A stretch of DNA of 64,000 bases from Pseudo-nitzschia pungens (lineage: Eukaryota; Bacillariophyta; Bacillariophyceae; Bacillariales; Bacillariaceae): assembly GCA_037355855.1 (NCBI GenBank), contig CM074764.1:62001-126000 (forward strand), given 5' to 3'. The notes under the pieces were generated by a model that saw nothing but the letters and a program-made list of their open reading frames with translations, was not told the DNA's origin and made no database searches. Shown in pieces: positions 34,216 to 46,528 of the stretch. Made by a program: the position numbers and the translations under genes. The stretch's first letter is position 1, and every line of letters starts with the position of its first letter.

Positions 34216-34773
34216 TGAAATACGGTACAGTAAACCTTACTGATAGTGCTACTAGTAATTTAATTTTTTGTGTGTTTTATCACGGTGATTTTGATACGCA
34301 TCTATTATTTTAAATACTACGTAGTAGTAAACCTTACTTAGTATCTGGTAAAAATTTGGGACAAAGGTCCGCTCGACGACGCCATGATCATTCGTTTATG
34401 TTTTTGCCCACGCTGACAAAACGATGTAGACAACAAAATACACTTCTTGGTCACTACAATAACTAAGTGCTGATTTATTAGTTTGTCGATATGCTAGCGT
34501 ATAACCAACACGGGTTTCATTCCAACGCATTTCCATAGCACCGATCGCAATTCAATCCATTATTTATGTGCATGAGTATTGGGTTGTTCCCTCATTGTTT
34601 AGTAGGATAGGGTTCGTACCATTTCATCTTCGTCATGATGCCAGGACTCATCGTGCTCTACGAGCACTCCAGTTGATGTTAGCGATCGCCTGAGGATGGC
34701 ACACGCTCCAGAGTTTCGGGCACGAACAGAGTCTTCCTGGTCTCGATCGTCGCGATCTTGACAAATGCTGTCA
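34216..34773. other. Spacer downstream of the PH-like gene
   Basis: AT-rich with gtaaaccttact motifs near 34230 and 34325. No gene; a 66-aa minus ORF at 34599-34799 is a frame shadow adjoining the acidic C-terminus of the next gene. Confidence 0.55.
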
Positions 34774-37700
34774 TCAGTCATCGTCATCATCATCTTCACT
34801 CATGTTGGTATCATCGTCATCGTCATTATCAAACGCGATAATGTCGTCATCGTTATCGTCGTCGCCGAGCAGCACCGATTCCGAAGTCTCCTCGTCATCT
34901 GTTTGCGAAGTCTGTTCGTCTACACCAGGAAAAACATAGTTTTCGCTTTCGTCGTCGATCACCAAAACTGCCTTTCCCGCGCATGATCCTTCTGCAGTAG
35001 AAGTTGCTGCGGAATCGATCGTTGAAGGGTTCGGATTCCTTGGATGAAGTTGATTCACTGTTGGATTCACTGTGAAACCCACTGCTCGACTCGCTCATCG
35101 CTGACAGTTGTGACTTTTGCTTAGATTCTCCGTTCCCCTCCTCTTGCTGTGGTCCCTTGTCCTCGTCTTCCAATTGCATCAGCGCCGAATAAGGAGAGAA
35201 GAACTCGTGGAGCATGTCCTCGTCTCGCGTGATGATGATAGAGGCCAATCGGGCTACAATGAGCTTGAGGGCAAAGACAAGCCAGTCTCGTTCCTGCGGC
35301 GACCTCGCTTCCAAAACAATAGAGGAATGTTTCGGGTCGTTTGTACTCACAACACATGTTCTATCTAGCCTGGCATACGGATATCGATTTCTATCCCACT
35401 GATTGTAAGCGCAGGCCTTGTTGACACGGATGATCGACAAAAGTTCAACTTGGGGGGGTGCCGATTCGGAGAGAAAGAGTTCTCGGCTATTCTTGCCGTT
35501 TGTTGGATCGTGGGAATCTTCTTCCTCTTCCAAATTAGGCTGAGCGAGAGGCGTCCATGTAAATTTGGGCTGTACGACCATGTGCTCCAGATGGGAACCG
35601 ACTTCGAAAGCACCATCAACGGCAATGGGAAATAACGTTCTGCTTTTGTTGCTTGTGCTGTCTTTTTTCATGTCTGTGTGACTTCCACTGCTGGAAAGGG
35701 AGGCAATCTTTGCTGAAGTAGGACAGGACGGCGATGTCGCTTCGGTTGTCTTCGCCGAGTCATCTTTGGCATTGACCTTCTGCTTGGCTCGACTGTTACA
35801 GCTGACAGAATCTGCTGCTGGGTGCCAAATAAGTGGAAACTTCACGTTGGAAAGCTCGTGAACATGGCTCTTCACCGACTCTTCGTCTACGTTTCTAGAA
35901 AACAGCAGCTGGAATTCCGTCCAATAAGTGGGATGAGACTGGAAATAGGATGGAAGGAGGTTCGTTCTGTGAAGGCGCACTTCCGAATTGGTATTCGAGG
36001 ACGTGGGATCCGAATCAGAAGGAGACGACGATGTCATAGACGACTCGGAAGAGAGTTCTTCTTGCGCTTGCTCCGGTGCCCGTCGTATCGCGGGGAAGCG
36101 TGAATGCCCCGTTGTGGATAGCGAAGTCGAGCTGGGATTGCGTCGGTGACTTTCCGCAATGCGCGGTTTGTTGGCCTTTCCAAACTCAAAGGCAACAATT
36201 CCCTGTTCTCCTTGTTCCACATTTTCTTTCGACTTCGTATCCCTGGTGTGGACGCTGCTGTCAATATCTGCATCGTTCTCACTATCGTCCATCGTGTCGC
36301 CGCCGAAACAGAAAGGAAATCTTCGCATCGGAATTCCGAGGGGTTCGAGGCGGCAATGGAGGCCTCGACTCGAAGAGTTCGGAGGAAGATTCCTCTGCAT
36401 CGGACGTTGATCCTTGCGATTCTTCGTCCGTGTCCAGGTGAGTGAAAACGCAAGGGCGAAACTTTCGATAGCGTGGTTGTTGCTTCTCTTGCTGTGACTC
36501 TCCTTGTAGCCGAAATGTTTCCGTCCAATATGGCTTCTCGGAAACGAGTTGACATCTTCTTCCAAACAAAAGCGCCTCTCTGCGCTGCCGCCTTCCGACA
36601 ACTTCGTACTCGGGATCGCTGTCGTAGCAATAGTTGGGGTTGTATTGCTGTGATGCATGATTCCGTTTGCGACTTCTCTGGCGACGGTATTCGAGTGCCG
36701 CATCGTCCATGGATTTCTGCGTCGCAAAGTTTCTATTGATAGAACCATGCCAGACGTCCAAAAGCTTGCGGACATGCTTTCGTCGAAGACTGTTCGAACG
36801 ATTTCGGGGAAGCTTGGTGTTGATCGCAGACTCTCCTCGACTGCGTGGCAAGTGGGGGTGGGACCAGAATCCCGGAATCGATGTAAAGGCTACGGTTGAG
36901 GAAGTGGCATTCTCAAAATCATAGTTGTACGGAGGAAGGCAGCCCATTCCGCCCCCGGCCGTGTTGCTGCTAGGCAGGTTAGGGCAAGACGGCTGCGTCG
37001 TGGTGGCATCGACGGTAGTGGACTTGGGGGTTGCTGGGCAGAAGAATTGGGTGAAATCCTCGATAGCAAAGCACTGGTAGATACAGTCGGCAGCAGATGT
37101 CGTGGCCACGGCCGATGAGCTCGTCCCAGTCATTGTAGTACTGGTCGACAATTGCTGTTGGTGGTGCGGCGTTGGATGGGGGTGACGCTGGGGAGTCTTC
37201 ATGTGGCGCTGATTGACATGAGTTGTGTGACCGTGAGGGATCCCGGGATTCAGCACCTTCAAGTGATTCAAAGGATTCAATGGGACTGCTCCGGGAGTAT
37301 CCTGACATTGGGGTTCGGGTTCCCCTCGGGTTGGCGTCCTAGAAGGCCTGGGCGACAGCACGCAAGAGGGATCCGAAGACGGAGGACCGCGCAATTCAGC
37401 CGGTCCGGCACCGGGTGTGCCGGGAGAAACGTCGACCCTCAAAATGCCTTCGGCTTCTTCGTCATCCGTATCTGCGTCATCCGTATCTACATCTAGACTC
37501 TCGTCTCTGGAGGAACTTTCCGAGTCGCTCGACACAGGAACCAGCCCGTGAGGAGCCTGCTCGTTGCTGAGAGCTCTCTTCACATCCAAGTCCGAAGCGC
37601 TCATGAGTCCGTGGGGAGGAGCCTCATCGTGGCTCGGCGCTTGCTTCGCATCGAGGTCGGAAGGGTCCATTTTGTTCAGCGGACAATCCTCTTCCGCCGC

Positions 37701-37928
37701 ACCGCTTTGTTCGCAATCGCTTTCGTTTGAAAGAAGGCTGTGGGAGGAAGGTGCCGTTGTTTTCATCGCCAGTGACCAGGAGTTATTCACCGTGGATAGG
37801 TGCAAATGATCCAGACCCTGAGACCGGGAAGGCTCGATTTCTACCGAAAAGGGACAGTAGTCCGGCGTCTTCGGGACATTGTTGTAGACTCCGTTTGAAC
37901 TGTCTCTTAGAGTCGGATTCTCCGCCAT
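34774..37928 (-). CDS. Uncharacterised 970-aa protein with PH-like region, three exons proposed
   Basis: Exon 1 37928-36283, intron 36282-36132 (GTGAGA...CCCAG), exon 2 36131-35083, intron 35082-34992 (GTGGGT...TACTGCAG), exon 3 34991-34774; the frame is kept, giving 970 aa. The N-terminal 350 residues are Ser/Pro/Asp-rich and look disordered. A basic part follows (R-K-H-V-R-K-L-L-D-V-W; Y-D-S-D-P-E-Y-E-V-V-G). Later come Y-W-T-E, L-I-W-H-P, V-V-Q-P-K-F-T-W and a block R-Y-P-Y-A-R-L-D-R-T ... E-R-D-W-L-V-F-A-L-K-L-I-V-A-R-L-A-S that resembles a pleckstrin-homology C-terminal strand and helix. I recall similar blocks in other diatom predicted proteins. The tail is acidic. Membrane or lipid association is a weak inference. 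Intron 2 is well supported by frame and acceptor; intron 1 could instead be a frameshift. Confidence 0.7.
34992..35082 (-). other. Proposed intron 2 of the PH-like gene
   Basis: 91 nt, donor A|GTGGGT, acceptor TTCTACTGCAG|AA, phase 1. It connects S-A-M-S-E-S-S-S to K-G-S-C-A-G-K-A-V-L-V-I-D-D-E. Two nearby GTGAAT donors would also keep the frame. Confidence 0.65.
36132..36282 (-). other. Proposed intron 1 of the PH-like gene
   Basis: 151 nt, donor TA|GTGAGA, acceptor CAATCCCAG|C, phase 2. It removes the in-frame TAG that would end exon 1 and joins R-H-D-G-R to Y-S-T-S-L-S-T-T. Other AG sites fit the phase, and a one-base assembly error is an alternative. Confidence 0.45.
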
Positions 37929-39590
37929 TGTATTTTGTATCGGGTGACTGTTCGAGTCTATTTCTATGGGACACTGTCTCTAACAAAGGGGCAAACTGGA
38001 ATAGCTCGCAACGCAAGCACAACTCGATCTTTCACACACGGACGCGGAACTAATATCTTGTTTCATGCCAGGGGATAGGAACGATGCTGATCCGAAAATG
38101 CTGCCGATGCTGCCAATTCCAACTTCGATTCCTGTCACTGTGGAGTTGCTGGTTTAGTGGCGGAGGGAGATTCAAAAATCTCGGCTTTGGAGTTGCGTCG
38201 GGATTGCGAGGAAAATAGCCAGCTTGGTGGAGTTTCGTTCATCAACAAATAGCACTGCCAAGGTGCATTACGGTTTCTCGCGGTTCGAAAATCAGTGGGT
38301 TCCACGCTGTTGGGCAGCAGCTCGGAACTCGACTCTCAACGCCCGGTGGATCGTTCGTTTCGGCAAACGGATTGATTTTCGCAACGCGATGCAATGCAAT
38401 TCCCGACCGTAAGTTATGCAAGAAATGACACGGATAGCTGTATCGGTTTTGCGATTTCGACGTGGGCCGGACGAGTTTATGCGTTTACCGTTTTACAGTG
38501 CGTTGAGTGCCTAAGTGTTCGTTTCGTGCTCGTCGCTTATTTCTCCATGACTTATTGTTCCACTGGAGCACGTGACTTCGATTTCTTCTCAACAAGGTAT
38601 TGCCGGCTAAGTTACTGTACGGCAACTCGAGCGAAAATTTGCATTTAGACGCGTGTGGTCGCATGAGCGAACACCAACGGAATTGGGACACGGTAGATTC
38701 TCCGAAACGACCGCAACCGATTCCGGGCGTTTGTGCGTTCAAGCGTTGAGGAAATGGTTATGACTATGCGCGCTTTTCGCGAGCACGGTTCACTCGACAA
38801 AGAAACAGTTATTTGTACGTGGACTGTTCCAACGGTAGCGCCAACCGGGTTGAACACGTGCCGCAGATTGCAATCACGGCACAGCCAATGATCCAAACGA
38901 GACCCATCCGGTCGAAAAACTTCCAGAAGAGCGAACGAAGACGGTATCGGAAGCATATTCCCGCCTCTCATTTGCGACAGCGATGACACATCTCCACACA
39001 TCATTTTGAAGTTCGCGTTGGTTCCCATTGGGTGGGGCAGAGATGGTTCCACACGAGGGGACCGGTACATACATAAAAAACAATATGGAAGCGTGACTTT
39101 CCTTTTCAAACGTGATTCGATTTTCCGGTCCAGGCACGCGCCCGGGAATAAACTCTTTTTGGGGCAGCAGAACTTTCTTTCGTCGACCAATTAAGCACAT
39201 CCGTTCCGTTCAAGTTCTAAGACTAGGCGCTTCAGCAGTATTTAGGATACTGTGTTCCGGGATAGGACTAGACGAATACATACGATAACCTTACCATAGC
39301 CATTCTTAATTGTTTGTGTGTGCTTGCGTGCATGTATGGATTTCGAAAAGCTTTGCGCTCAACGGTAATTTGGACATGACGTTGGCGGTCATGCGCGATT
39401 TGAATTTTCCAACAGTCGAAGCTCGTGCGCTTCCCTGCCTTTGGTTGGTCATCGTTGAAAAAATACAGTGAAATTCAACGGAAACAATGAATGCCGATGA
39501 TCGAAACGAATACAGTAAGATTTTTTAAGGTCTTACGAAGTACGAAGTAAGATTAAGATTACTTCGTATCGAACATCATGCTGCCTGTGG
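37929..39590. other. Intergenic region, no supported gene
   Basis: Balanced base composition and few repeats, unlike most spacers here. The longest minus ORF (38645-39190, 181 aa) has Cys and Arg scattered without a domain and overlaps another open frame, so I do not call it. The 5' part should hold the promoter of the PH-like gene. Confidence 0.5.
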
Positions 39591-39599
39591 AGGATGGTG

Positions 39600-39834
39600 C
39601 GAGGTATGATCTTCCCGTACGGTACGGGTAATTACGTAGTAGAAGTAATTAAGTTACCAGTATGATGCTGGGTCCCTGTTTATTTTTCTGTACCAGAGCT
39701 ACTGTGCTATGGGGTTCAGGGTGGCCAAGGTTACCAGCTACTGGTAAGTTACTCGTAGTGTGCTTGGTCCTTGTGTAGTTGGATTTGTACCAGTGCCGAA
39801 TACGAAGTAAGACTTACATACACGACCTGCCAAT

Positions 39835-39867
<33 letters not shown>

Positions 39868-41115
39868 CAAACCAATACTATGGCTTAGAGCGAGCACCAG
39901 AACCAGTACTATTCCGATTCCGATTCCGATTCCGATTTCGAATGGGGCGGCTTTGGCAGCGACGAGAGAACCTCGTCTGCTTTGACGCGGGACAGTAGCC
40001 TGAGCATCGGCCGGTCGACTTGGTGCTGCTCCTCCTCCTACTTTCATTACTAACACTAACACTAACCTTACTAACACTAACCTTACTAACACTGGTACCA
40101 CTTTGGTGACTGAATGACGGTCGGGGACGAGCGTTTGGTTATTGGCACTCTTCGGTCTGGTGGTGGATGATGGTGGTGGTGGTGGATGATTCGGACTGGT
40201 CGTCGCTCCTACTCCTGGTGTGGCACGACGCCAATACAATACGCGGTGTTCTCGTTGGTCTTTCGCGGGCCATGCTGTCAGGGAAGGAATGCACGATGAT
40301 CCCCGTCTCTCGGAAACGCGGCAGGGAACACGAAGAAGAACCCAATCGCGACGATCCTGGTGTTTTTCTCGTGGGTGACTGCTGCGGCGAACCAGCAGCG
40401 AATGCGACACCGCGACGCATCCCGGTCGTTTCGTGAATGATGCACGGAGTCAAACAACAATAGCACTACGAATTACTACGAATTAATACGAATTACGAAT
40501 GCGACACGATATGATCCATCCACCTGCTTCGCGACCGCGGGGAACCAAACAATAATGATACTAGTAACAAGAGATTAATAATACTAACAATGCTACACGA
40601 CGATCCCGCCGTTCGTTTGTGGAGAATGCTGCTAGTAGTACGCGTGCACGGAATGAATCCAATCCGGTCTTTCCCGACGAGCGACGACCGGGCCGGGCCG
40701 GGGATCGGATTGCATCGTGGTACCGGCCGGTGGGGATCCCGCCGGTGCTACCGTAGCTGTCTGCTGCTACCGTTACCGTACGGAACCAAATGCACGAGAA
40801 TCCATCCCGGAGGTCAGGTCGTTCGTGGTGGTGATCCCGCTGTGTGCGATGCAGCTCCTCCTCTCGGCTCGGCACTCGATCGATCGTCCTTCTCGTGCTG
40901 TGCTGCTTGTACCACCGTATGGTATCGGGAGGGTTCACTCAACTCAAAACACCAAGGCCGGCAGGATCCGGGGAGGAGACGAGACGAGACGAGACGAGAC
41001 GAGACGAGACGAGAAGAGACGTGCACCCAAAAAAATCCGATCCGATCCGATCCGATCCATCGAGATCCCGGTCTTTCGTGCATGTGCACAGAACCAAATT
41101 TCGCGACGATCCTCC
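39600..41115. repeat. Repeat-rich region ahead of DUF4116 locus 3
   Basis: Contains gatgctgggtccctg with tttgtaccag fragments (39660-39800, related to the inverted-repeat family), (cgacaa)n at 39843-39868, (gattcc)n near 39915-39935, ctaacactaacctta repeats at 40050-40090, minisatellite units like those of 30290-31545 (40285-40460), (gagac)n at 40978-41016 and (gatcc)n at 41037-41060. The 181-aa and 198-aa ORFs are artefacts of these. Confidence 0.7.
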
Positions 41116-41119
41116 TTCC

Positions 41120-41507
41120 CTACCGCAAGGTTTAGTTAGTACTGCAATGGCGCTCTACCATTTGCCCATGTGCTTGCTCGCTTTCCTTTGGATTGTAGAT
41201 ACTACTACTATGTTGATCTTATTGGTTTAGATTCATGTGTGTGTGTGTACGGGTACGTGTACTGTGTATTGTTTGCATTATTTATTTTGTAGAACTGTAA
41301 TTTTGCTTCGTGACCATCCTGTACTGCTGGTGTTGCAGCTGCACACTAGTAGTCACGGACCCACTACCTTCGGTCGAATACTTTTCTCGTTGGAGTGTGT
41401 GTGTGTGGGTGTGGATGTGGGTGTGGATGTGGATACGGCGATGATTGAATTGCGGTATCCGTTCGAATTCTGTAGTAACTCTTGTGGTGCGCCCCAACTG
41501 GGATTCT
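41120..41507 (-). repeat. 3' flank module of DUF4116 locus 3
   Basis: Same ordered block as 32070-32390, with a (gtgtgg)n expansion at about 41395-41435 inside it. Confidence 0.8.
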
Positions 41508-44500
41508 TCACTCACCCCATATGGTATGACACTCTATCGAGGGCTCATTCTGGTCCGCTTCGGAATCGGACTTGCTCGTCCTTTGTTGGAGATAATACTT
41601 TGCCAGATGAACTATGGATTCTTGTGACCCAAACTTGATGGCTTCTGCATTCCCTAGCAGAGCCGTGAGGAAAATCTCTACATCGCCCTTTAAGGATTCA
41701 CTTGCGAATTCCAAGGCAAGTCCATCATTCTTCACCGCAGCCAAGACCACGTCTTTGTCGTCGTGCAACTCTTCGGGTGCATCTTCCAATGGAAATCCAA
41801 GGTTTTCCACGGCAGCTAACACCACGTCTTTGTCCTTTTGCAACTGTTCCGATACATATTTCAAGGCCCATCCATAATGCAATGCAGCCAAGACGTCTCC
41901 GTTTGGAATTTGAATGAAGTCATTTCCATAATTATTCACTGCAGCCAAGACCACCTCTCTGTTGTTTTGCAACTCTTTGGATGCATATTTCAAGGCACGT
42001 CCATTCTTAGTCACTGCGGCCAAGACCACGTCTTTGTCGCTTCGCCACTCTTTAGATGCATATTCCAAGGCCTCTCCATCCTTATTCACTGCAGCCATGA
42101 CCACCTCTTTGTCGTTTTGCAACTCTCCGGATGCATATTCCAAGACCCATCCATCCTCATTCACTGCGGCTAATACCACGTCTTTGTCCTTTTGCAACTC
42201 TATGGATGCATCTTCCAAGGCACGTCCATCATCATTCACTGCAGCTAAAACCACGTCTTTGTCGTTTTGCAACTCATACGATGCATATTGCAAGGCCCAT
42301 CCATCATTATTCACTGCAGCCAAGACCACGTCTTTGTCGTTTTGCAACTCTACGGATGCATCTTCCAAGGCACGTCCATTATTATTCACTGCAGCCAAGA
42401 CCACGTCTTTGTCATTTCGCAACTCTTTGGATGCACTTTCCAAGGCATATCCATTATTATTCACTGCAGCTAACACCATCTCTTTGTTGTTTCGCCACTC
42501 TTTGGATGCATCTCCCAAGGCTTCTCCATAATTCTTCACTGCAGCCATGACCACGTCTTTGTTGTTTCGCCACTCTTCCGATGCGTATTCCAAGGCATCT
42601 CCATTATCATGCACTGCAGCCAAGACCACCTCTTTGTCCTTTCGCAACTCATAAGATGCATGTTGCAAGGCACGTCCATCATTCTTCACCGCGGCCAAGA
42701 CCACCTCTTTGTTGTTTTGCAACTCTTCGGATGCATCTTCCAAGGCACGTCCATCATTATTCACTGCAGCTAACACCACTTCGTCGTCGTTTTGTAACTC
42801 TTCAGATGAATATTGCAAGAGCCATCCTTTATTATTCACTACAACTAAGACCATGTCTTTGTTGTTTCGAAACTCATCGGATGCATATTCCAAGGCACGT
42901 CCATCATTATTCACTGCGGCTAAGACCATGTCTTTGTCCTTTTGCAAGTCTTTGGATGCATATTGGAAGGCCCATCCTTGATTATTCTTCACCGCAGTCA
43001 AGACCACGTCTTTGTCGTTTTGCCACTCTTCGGATAGGAATTGCAAGGCACCTCCACCATACTCCAGTGCACTTGAGATAAACTCTTTGTCCTTTTGCAA
43101 CACTCTGGATGCATATTCCAACGCCGATCCACTACTACTTTTCACTGAAGCCATCACCACATCTTTGTCGTTTTGCAACTCTTTGGATGCATATTTCAAG
43201 GCACGTCCATTCTTAGTCACTGCGGCCAAGACCACGCCTTTTTCACTTCGCCGCTTTTTCGATGCATATTGCAAGGCCTCTCCATCTCCATAATTATTCA
43301 CTGCAGCCAAGACCACATCTTTGTCGTTTTTCAACTCTTCGGATGCATATTTCAAGGCCCATCCATTCTTATTCACTGCAGCCAAGATCACATCTTTGTC
43401 GTTTTGCAACTCAGTAGATAAAATTTCCAAGGCACCTCCATTATTTTTCACTGCAGCCAAGACCACCTCTTTGTCGTTTTGCAACTCTTCAGATGCATAT
43501 TCCAAGGCCTCTCCATGATTATTCACTGCAGCCAAGACCACCTCTTTGTCGTTTTTCAACTCATCTGATGTATATAACAAGACCATTCCATCCTGATTCA
43601 CTGCGGCCAAGACCACGTCTTTGTTGTTTTGCAACTCCTCGGATGCATATTTCAAGGCACGTCCTTTATTATTTACTGCAGCCAAGACCATCTCTTTGGA
43701 TGCATATTGCAAGACTGATCCATCATGATTCACTGCAGCTAACACCACGTCTTTGTCGTTTCGCAATACAGTAGATGCAAAGGACAAGAATCTTCCATCC
43801 TTATTCACTGCAGCCAAGACCACGTCTTTGTCGTTTCGCAACTCTTCCGATGCGTATTCCAAGGCCCATCCATCGTTATTCACTGCATCCAAGACCACGT
43901 CTTTGTCGTTTTGCAACTCTCCGGATGCATAGTACAAGGCCCATCCATGCTCATTCACTGGCTAATACCACGTCTTTGTCGTTTTTCAACTCTTCGGATG
44001 CATATTCCAAGGCATGTCTATAATTCTTCACTGCGGCCGAGACCACCTCTTTGTTGTTTTGCAACCTTTCAGATGCATATTTCAAGGCCTTTCCATAATT
44101 ATTCACTGCAGCCAAGATAAACTCTTTGTCGTTTCGCAACTCATCGGATGCATATTCCAAGGCATATACATTATTCTTCACTGCAGCCAAGACCACGCCT
44201 TTGTCGTTTTGCAACTCTTCGGATGCATATATCAAGGCATATCCATCATTATTCACTGCAGCCAAGACCACGTCTTTGTCCTTTTGCAACTCTTCCGATG
44301 CATGTCCCAACGCGTCTCCGTAATTACTCACTGCAGCTAAGACAAACTCTTTGTCGTTTTTCAACTCAGTAGATGCATATTCCAATGCCTCTCTATCATT
44401 ATTCACTGCGGCCAAGACCACGTCTTTGTCGTTTCGCAACTCTTCGGATGCGTATTTCAAGGCCTCTCCACAATTCTTCACTGCAGTCAAGACCACGCCT

Positions 44501-44764
44501 TTGTCGTTTTGCAGCCAAGACCACGTCTCTGTCGTTTCTTACAATGGTTCCAAAATATTCCAGGTAACTCCCATTTCCTGCCAACACTACAGCCATGGCA
44601 ACGTCTCTGTCCTCCAGCAGTGGAGAGGGAGGGTCACGCCGCTTTAGCTCTTTCAACGCGTCTTCGATGCGCCACCACATGTCAAAACCATAGGACCACA
44701 CGCGGATGAATTCCAAGAACTCCGTCTTTTCGGAATCGGCGGCGGCAGCGGTATTCATTGTCAT
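41508..44764 (-). pseudogene. DUF4116 locus 3, about 39 repeat units, frameshifted twice
   Basis: Begins with the usual M-N-T-A-A-A-A-D-S-E-K cap (44758) and ends with the usual L-K-G-D-V-E-I-F and S-I-V-H-L-A-K-Y-Y cap, so it is full length. The frame breaks at about 44511, where a unit is cut between ttttgca and gcagccaag, and at about 43958-43962, where a two-base loss turns cactgcggct into cactggct. The downstream open frame alone is 816 aa with about 30 units; the middle frame adds about seven more. Units keep a strict 75-bp period except for in-frame losses such as the missing L-Q-N-D-K near 43690. An intact version would exceed 1,000 residues. Either it is a recent pseudogene or the indels are assembly errors in a repeat. 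Confidence 0.8.
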
Positions 44765-45130
44765 TGTTGTTGTTGTTGTTGGTGTAGGTATGTTGTAATG
44801 GTTTGTATTCGTTGTACTCGTACTCGTACTTTTACTTTTACTTTTACTTGAGTCTATGTTGTTGTTTTTGAAATTCGAATTATGAGACGGAGTGAAATGG
44901 TTAGTAAGGTCTTACCGGTAAGGTTACTTGTACGGTAAGATCTTAGTTCGGACACAAAACTCTCTGTTGCACTTTCTTGGTGGTTCCTTTCGACGGAGAC
45001 AAGTCTTGTACGAGTAAGGTTAACCTTACGAATACGAATACGAACCGAAACTTCCGTAAGAATTACTAGAAGTAATCTTATTTTTTGTTTGTTTCGTATG
45101 ACCAAGACTGGATATTTCTTCCACGAATGA
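44765..45130 (-). repeat. 5' flank module of DUF4116 locus 3
   Basis: Matches 33897-34215: ggtatgttgtaatggttt, aactctctgttgcactt, ttcgacggagacaa, catgaccaagactggata. An insertion around 44905-44945 is made of gtaaggtta / taccggtaa motifs. Confidence 0.75.
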
Positions 45131-46440
45131 ATGATGGAATGAATGAACCAACCAATGAAATTACAGAATCCAAAAGACGATATTCCAATGTGTTGGGTGT
45201 CCAGTGTCCACAAACGTTCATTCGGTTTTGTAGTTGCCACGTTCATCCCTTCTTCCTTCAGATCAATGACGGGGACTGCACGGGTTCCGTTTGGAGGGAC
45301 GGGAACACTGCGTAATTTACCGGTAACTTACGGTAAGGTCTTACCACCAGTTCTGAATGCCAACGCGATCCTCAATATCGGACATCGAACATCGAACATC
45401 GGACATCGAACATCGGACACCGGACACCGGACACCGGACACCGGACACCGGACACCGGACACTGGACATTTCTTTGCATCCCTTGCTTGTAACTTACCGT
45501 ACCGCTTCGACCATCTGCTTTGGGGACAATGGCGGGGACAACACAATAGAGAGTAGGTACGGTACGGTACCGGTACGATACAAACTACAGACGGCACTGG
45601 GAAGGTATCTCATGTGATGCTTCGTACTTGAACTCTACACAGCAATCGACTGGGAAGGATCATGGCAAGGATCGATTTGACATTGATCGATCGATCGATC
45701 CATCGATCGGATCGGACCGATTCATCGATAGATCCATCGATCCGCAAAAGATGGTGCGATCGATCCGCCTCGCTTCGGCTAGGACCGAGCCGACACTGTA
45801 TAGATTGGTAATGTTCTGCTAACTTAACTCCAACCATTGCAAAACATGCCGCGTGATTGCATGAGCAAGGAAGCAGGAGACGCAAGCGACACGAGCGACA
45901 CAAAACCAGCAAGCAAGCAATCGATCCATCGAAGCAACCGGGCGTCAACAATCAGCCATTTCCTTTGCTCACAATTCGGATTGTTGCACTCTTCAAATGC
46001 AGGTCAATCGTCTTCACTACGGTGTGAGATTTGCAACAGGATTAGAGGCGCTGCTGCTTGCCTTCAAGAGTACGAAGTACGTTACTCGATGGAGGCGACG
46101 GCCAAGGCGAAGGTGAAACATCCGATCTCTCCAACCCTGACGCTTCTGATACGGAGATGGACACTGGTGCGAGCTACGAGCTCGAATGACAGCGAAAGGG
46201 AGAGTAAGGTTTACTGCCGACTCGTCCGGTGAAACGGAGGAAGTATTTTTTGTTGCAATATTGTATTATATTATTATGACGTGCGATAGTACTTCACGTG
46301 CGTGTAATAGGTTACTAGTACTGTTACGAATGCTAATTTTGCTTCACGACCATCCCATCCTGGGGTTGCAGCTCCGAAATACTTACGCACCCACCGCAAT
46401 CCACTGCATGCTATTCTGTCCGTGTGAATACGGCAATGAA
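45131..46440. other. Spacer with microsatellites, no supported gene
   Basis: Has (acatcg/gacaccg)n at 45373-45467, (gatc)n with gatccatcga at 45683-45750, ggtacggtac near 45560 and taaccttac-type motifs at 45310-45345. A diverged copy of the 3' flank module (ttgcttcacgaccatccca) lies at 46330-46450. ORFs are short and biased. Confidence 0.6.
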
Positions 46441-46528
46441 AAGTCTTGCGGATAATGTCCGTATCACCCGTTGAGGATTCATGTCCAAATGGCAACACAA
46501 ATCCATGATGATTTGCTCCGGCTGAAGG
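46440..46528 (-). pseudogene. Extra DUF4116 C-terminal tail fragment
   Basis: On the minus strand the sequence before 46440 reads S-S-T-G-D-T-D-I-I-R-K, a worn version of the L-K-G-D-x-E-I cap. It sits downstream of gene 4's own cap, so a second, decayed gene end abuts gene 4. A similar arrangement follows locus 5 (50324-50451). Confidence 0.55.

Noticed and set aside
38645..39190. 181-aa minus-strand ORF
   Set aside because: Overlaps a second open frame (38874-39200), has no domain, signal peptide or biased codon pattern that would favour it.
40590..41135. 181-aa and 140-aa plus-strand ORFs
   Set aside because: Built on (gagac)n and (gatcc)n runs and minisatellite units shared with 30290-31545.
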